From: Patescibacteria group bacterium
GTDB taxonomy: Bacteria; Patescibacteriota; Doudnabacteria; UBA920
DNA length: 8,746 nucleotides
Assembly (NCBI GenBank): GCA_023487095.1
Contig: JAMDEL010000060.1
Coordinates: 1,043 to 9,788 of the forward strand
Direction: 5' to 3'
This document shows positions 6,485-8,746 of the stretch, piece after piece. A model generated the notes under the pieces. It ran no database searches. It had not been told where the DNA came from and was given only the letters and a program-made list of their open reading frames with translations. Position numbers and translations under genes: made by a program. The first letter of the stretch is position 1; each line of letters opens with the position of its first letter.

Positions 6485-6814
6485 TTATTTAATTTCTCCG
6501 GCCAGCCATTTATAAAATTCGGGAGTGACATTCTCAATTTCCCACTGGCCGATTAAGGGAAGTTTGTCACTGTGCAAGCTCTTAATTAATTTGGTGATTT
6601 GAAAATATTTTCTTTCCAGAGTTTCCAGGGTTAAAATTGGGCCCTTGGAAGTTTCCAGCTTATTGGACTTGGGCGGCCAATAATACACGCTCTTGATTTT
6701 GGGAATTATCCCGTAACAGGCGCAGAGCCTGGCTTTTAAACAAGCCCTGCCGATTTTATCGGCTTCCCTGGCCGAATTAGTATTGACCACCACCCAGATA
6801 ATTTCCCGTTCCAT
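6485..6814 (-). CDS. cutA: CutA1-like divalent-cation tolerance family protein (divergent)
   Basis: This 109-aa protein has the usual CutA1 length and order: a first strand (IIWVVVNTNS), a helix with the pattern AREADKIGRACLKARLCACY (family: Glu-A-x-x-I-A-x-x-L-V-x-x-x-L-A-A-C), then GIIPKIKSVYYW matching the hallmark N-I-I-P-G-I-x-S-x-Y-x-W, a third strand (GPILTLET), a helix and LHSDKLP matching the conserved L-H-x-Y-x-x-P, and a C-terminal Y-x-W-L (101-104). CutA1 proteins are small, very stable trimers related in fold to PII signalling proteins. The copper-tolerance role is weakly supported and the real function is unclear. It is divergent: the usual I-K-T after strand three is replaced, and the Y of the H-x-Y motif is Asp. 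The start lies 1 nt after the HD gene stop, with no visible Shine-Dalgarno. Confidence 0.85.
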   Translation of the reverse strand: MEREIIWVVVNTNSAREADKIGRACLKARLCACYGIIPKIKSVYYWPPKSNKLETSKGPILTLETLERKYFQITKLIKSLHSDKLPLIGQWEIENVTPEFYKWLAGEIK

Positions 6815-6815
6815 A

Positions 6816-7451
6816 TTAAAAACGTTTTTGTTTGGTTTTTTTATCGCGGCTCACCCACCAGCTGTCGCTCTTGTTGGAAAACCACCAGTTGTCTGAGCTA
6901 GTCTGGATGGCGATTTTGGCGAGGCTCCTGGCTTCTTTGGTTTTCAGCCTTTTAACGGCCGACGGAATCCAGGTCTTGGCACGGCTGTTGCCAATATCCC
7001 ACTCTTCTTTAAGCGACAAAATCCACTCCAGCTGGTCGGCATCCTTGGCAAGCAAAGACTCATGGCTTTTGCGAGCGCGGTACTCGCTCAAAATTCCCCA
7101 AATCGCGCCGCCAAAAGGCACAGCCTTAACTAAATCTTTGACAGCCTTCTCCTCATCAGCATAAACGTACTTCTGGTGGACATAATTCAAATCTGAAGTG
7201 CGCGCTTCAGCGAAATCATGGAAAGCGCACATTTGCATAACCTTGCCCACATCTACCGGCCTTTCCGAAATCTGGCAGAGCGAAAAGCCCACATACATCA
7301 CCCGGGTGATGTGTTCGGCTATGGACTGGTCGCCGCTGCCCAAAAAATGAAAACCGCTTCGCGGCGTTTTGGCGAGCATGCCCGCCTCAAACAAAAAATC
7401 CACAACCTGTTTCAGCTCACCTTGGTTTGGCTTCGGTTTATTTTTGGGCAT
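6816..7451 (-). CDS. HD-domain phosphohydrolase, HDDC2/YfbR-like (probable 5'-nucleotidase)
   Basis: The 211-aa protein matches the HDDC2/YfbR branch of HD hydrolases: TPRSGF (29-34) and SIAEHITRV (43-51) with metal ligand H47, the HD pair at H78-D79 in AFHDFAEA with E82, and the distal Asp in KDADQLEW (D137 or D139, probably D137). All four metal ligands are therefore present. Characterised members remove phosphate from (deoxy)nucleoside 5'-monophosphates using a divalent metal; this substrate is by family analogy. The core ends near residue 185. The tail is odd: two adjacent W-rich units, SDNWWFSNK and SDSWWVSRDK, then a basic end (KTKQKRF), which is not part of the HD fold. The gene lies 11 nt after the acylphosphatase stop and ends 1 nt before cutA. 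It appears soluble and cytoplasmic. Confidence 0.9.
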   Translation of the reverse strand: MPKNKPKPNQGELKQVVDFLFEAGMLAKTPRSGFHFLGSGDQSIAEHITRVMYVGFSLCQISERPVDVGKVMQMCAFHDFAEARTSDLNYVHQKYVYADEEKAVKDLVKAVPFGGAIWGILSEYRARKSHESLLAKDADQLEWILSLKEEWDIGNSRAKTWIPSAVKRLKTKEARSLAKIAIQTSSDNWWFSNKSDSWWVSRDKKTKQKRF

Positions 7452-7462
7452 AAGTCAAAAAT

Positions 7463-7762
7463 TTAGTTATCCGATTTTTCGTGGTCCTGGCGCACAGCCT
7501 GTCCGCCAGCCTCAGCTGCGGCCGGCTTGACTTCCGTGACATCAACCCGGTTTACTCTAGCGCCCTTGGGCCCCGCGTGGCACCACTCCACAAATTTCTG
7601 CAAAGCCGGCTCTTCCCCGGTCACAGTAACTTCCACGCTGCCGTCGCGGCCATTTTCCGCCTTGCCTTTAAGGCCCAGTTCGTCAAACTGCTCATAAGAA
7701 CACCAACGAAAACCTACGCCCTGTACCCTGCCGCTTATTCTAATAAATAGTGTATTTTCCAT
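7463..7762 (-). CDS. acyP: Acylphosphatase
   Basis: The product is 99 aa, close to the roughly 90-aa family norm. It carries the acylphosphatase signature GRVQGVGFR (11-19), with the phosphate-binding loop and R19, and the catalytic asparagine at N37 in KAENGRDGSVEV, followed by the second strand-turn region (VTVTGEEPALQKFVEW). The enzyme hydrolyses acyl-phosphate bonds such as those in acetyl phosphate, carbamoyl phosphate or 1,3-bisphosphoglycerate, in the cytoplasm. The fold is complete by about residue 80. The last 20 or so residues (AAAEAGGQAVRQDHEKSDN) form an extra hydrophilic tail. It is the first gene of the six-gene run, after the transporter's terminator, so a promoter should lie in 7763-7790. 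I see only a weak TAAGAT there and no good -35. GGTAAGA upstream of the ATG may serve as the ribosome-binding site. Confidence 0.95.
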   Translation of the reverse strand: MENTLFIRISGRVQGVGFRWCSYEQFDELGLKGKAENGRDGSVEVTVTGEEPALQKFVEWCHAGPKGARVNRVDVTEVKPAAAEAGGQAVRQDHEKSDN

Positions 7763-7788
7763 AAGCTAATCTTACCAAAAAACGGCCT

Positions 7789-7818
7789 AAAATAAAACCC
7801 CGGACAAACCGGCCGGGG
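7789..7818 (-). terminator. Intrinsic terminator of the SulP transporter gene
   Basis: On the minus strand, CCCCGG (7818-7813) pairs with CCGGGG (7803-7798) across a 9-nt loop and is followed directly by TTTTATTTTA (7797-7788). This GC-rich stem plus U-rich tail is 14 nt past the transporter stop codon. It separates the transporter from the acylphosphatase operon. Confidence 0.88.
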
Positions 7819-7832
7819 CGGATTAGATTCGT

Positions 7833-8746
7833 CTAAATTGAGAAGCCCAGGTGTCTTAATGCGTCTGAGCTCTTTTTATAAACCCGGCCTTCTGCTTTCA
7901 GTTGCTTAAACCCGGGACTTTCCGAAAGCATTTCGGAAATCAAAGAACTGACTCCAGTGACGTAAACATTTTTATTGGCGTTTTTCAGAATCGTCACAAT
8001 CTCGTCTACAGCCTCAACGCCATCCATATCTATATAATAGACGCTTCGCATCCTTAAAATCACGTTTTTGGAACCGTTTAAATGCAATCTGAACCGGCTG
8101 ACATGGGATTCACTGTTTATGTAGCAGAGCAAGCCTTTAATTGAATAAACGATGGTGTCTGAGCCCTGGACGATTTTTTGCATCCGGTCACCGTTAATCC
8201 GGTCAACCATCCCCTTTTTAGAGTCGTTGATGGCCAAATCAAACTGCCCTCTGGACAGCTTTTCCATAAGCAAAAGCGAAGCCACGCCCACGCCAAAAAG
8301 AATCCCGATAATCGGGTCCTCAAAAACCGTTATGGCTGCAGTAACCAGAGAGAGGTAAAAATTTTTCCTGTCATACTTGAACATGCGCATAAAATGCTCA
8401 GCTTCAACCATCTGCACGGCCACAAAAACCAAGATTGCGGCAATAACCGCCAAAGGGATAAACTTAAAAAACTTTAAAAAGAAAAGCGCAATGATCGCCA
8501 CTCCAAAACTGCTTATGGCCGCCGAGATTTTGCTGGTGGCGCCAGTCTTGATGTTCAAAGAAGTCCTGGCCAGCGCAGCCGTTGCGGGCATGCCGCCGAA
8601 AAGCCCGGAAACAATGTTCGCCAAAGCCAAACCGCGCATTTCTTTGCGCCGGCTGTGCCGGGTGCCGGTCATACCATCTGCAATCTTTGCCGAAATCATT
8701 GTTTCCAAAATAGCCACCAAAGCTACGGCAAAGGCCGCAATAATAG
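7833..8746 (-). CDS. SulP-family anion transporter, C-terminal part with STAS domain (cut by right edge)
   Basis: The frame is open to position 8746 and reads IIAAFAVALVAILETM at the edge, so the apparent TTG start at 8720 is internal and the N-terminal membrane half lies outside the window. The SulP hallmark region is present: ISAKIADGMTGTRHSRRKEM, then ANIVSGLFGGMPATAALART. Membrane segments follow (IAALFFLKF region, IPLAVIAAILVFVAV, and the YLSLVTAAITVFEDPIIGIL region continuing to FGVGVASLLLM). A cytoplasmic STAS domain spans about 7845-8165 with the conserved VYYIDMDGVEAV loop. SulP proteins move sulfate, bicarbonate or other anions by symport or exchange. The STAS domain is needed for trafficking or regulation. 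Substrate cannot be assigned: no carbonic anhydrase or sulfate-assimilation gene is adjacent. The gene ends in TAG 14 nt before a strong terminator. Confidence 0.93.
   Translation of the reverse strand, partial: IIAAFAVALVAILETMISAKIADGMTGTRHSRRKEMRGLALANIVSGLFGGMPATAALARTSLNIKTGATSKISAAISSFGVAIIALFFLKFFKFIPLAVIAAILVFVAVQMVEAEHFMRMFKYDRKNFYLSLVTAAITVFEDPIIGILFGVGVASLLLMEKLSRGQFDLAINDSKKGMVDRINGDRMQKIVQGSDTIVYSIKGLLCYINSESHVSRFRLHLNGSKNVILRMRSVYYIDMDGVEAVDEIVTILKNANKNVYVTGVSSLISEMLSESPGFKQLKAEGRVYKKSSDALRHLGFSI

Noticed and set aside
6241..6537. Longer 98-aa version of the small helical protein starting at 6537
   Set aside because: It would overlap the CutA-like gene by 53 nt, and the extra residues are just the alternative reading of that gene's end. 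The ATG at 6480 fits the 4-nt spacing seen elsewhere.

Overview
The window looks like chromosome of a candidate-phylum bacterium, most likely Patescibacteria/CPR (Parcubacteria-like). This is inference from style, not from a marker gene: compact same-strand operons, a membrane-anchored small protein, and a very long Cys/Ser/Thr/Asn-rich secreted protein built from the Ig-like, CGNGV-type and Cys-rich repeats common in those genomes. UGA is used as a stop (the PEBP gene ends TGA inside an ATGA overlap), which argues against the UGA=Gly code of Gracilibacteria/SR1. Every gene I can support lies on the minus strand, so the natural reading order is from high to low coordinates.

Right edge (7833-8746): the C-terminal half of a SulP-family anion transporter with its STAS domain, cut by the window edge and closed by a clear intrinsic terminator (7789-7818). 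Next comes a tight six-gene run (7762 down to 5016) with gaps of 11, 1, 4 and 2 nt and one 4-nt overlap: acylphosphatase, an HDDC2/YfbR-like HD-domain phosphohydrolase, a CutA1-like protein, a short charged helical protein, a membrane-anchored PEBP/YbhB-like protein, and a UPF0173-like metallo-beta-lactamase-fold hydrolase. They read as small housekeeping or metabolite-handling enzymes; nothing in the sequence ties them to one pathway.

A 212-nt intergenic stretch (4804-5015) carries a strong sigma70-type promoter (TTGGCA, 17 nt, TATAAT) firing leftward into a two-gene unit: a 176-aa single-pass membrane protein, then, 4 nt later, a giant exported surface protein that fills the rest of the window and runs off the left edge.

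The main observation is in that giant gene. An exact 55-bp tandem duplication (2621-2731) shifts its frame and stops it after 548 aa. Beyond the duplication the other frame is open all the way to position 1 and continues the same domain architecture (Ig-like, Cys-rich repeats, CARDB, BACON-like, Fn3-like). Removing one 55-bp copy joins the two halves perfectly into one protein of at least 1404 aa. This is either a recent inactivating or phase-varying duplication or an assembly artefact. A second tandem duplication (87 bp, in frame) lies only about 120 bp further along. I saw no CRISPR, mobile element, tRNA or rRNA, and no convincing new multi-gene system.
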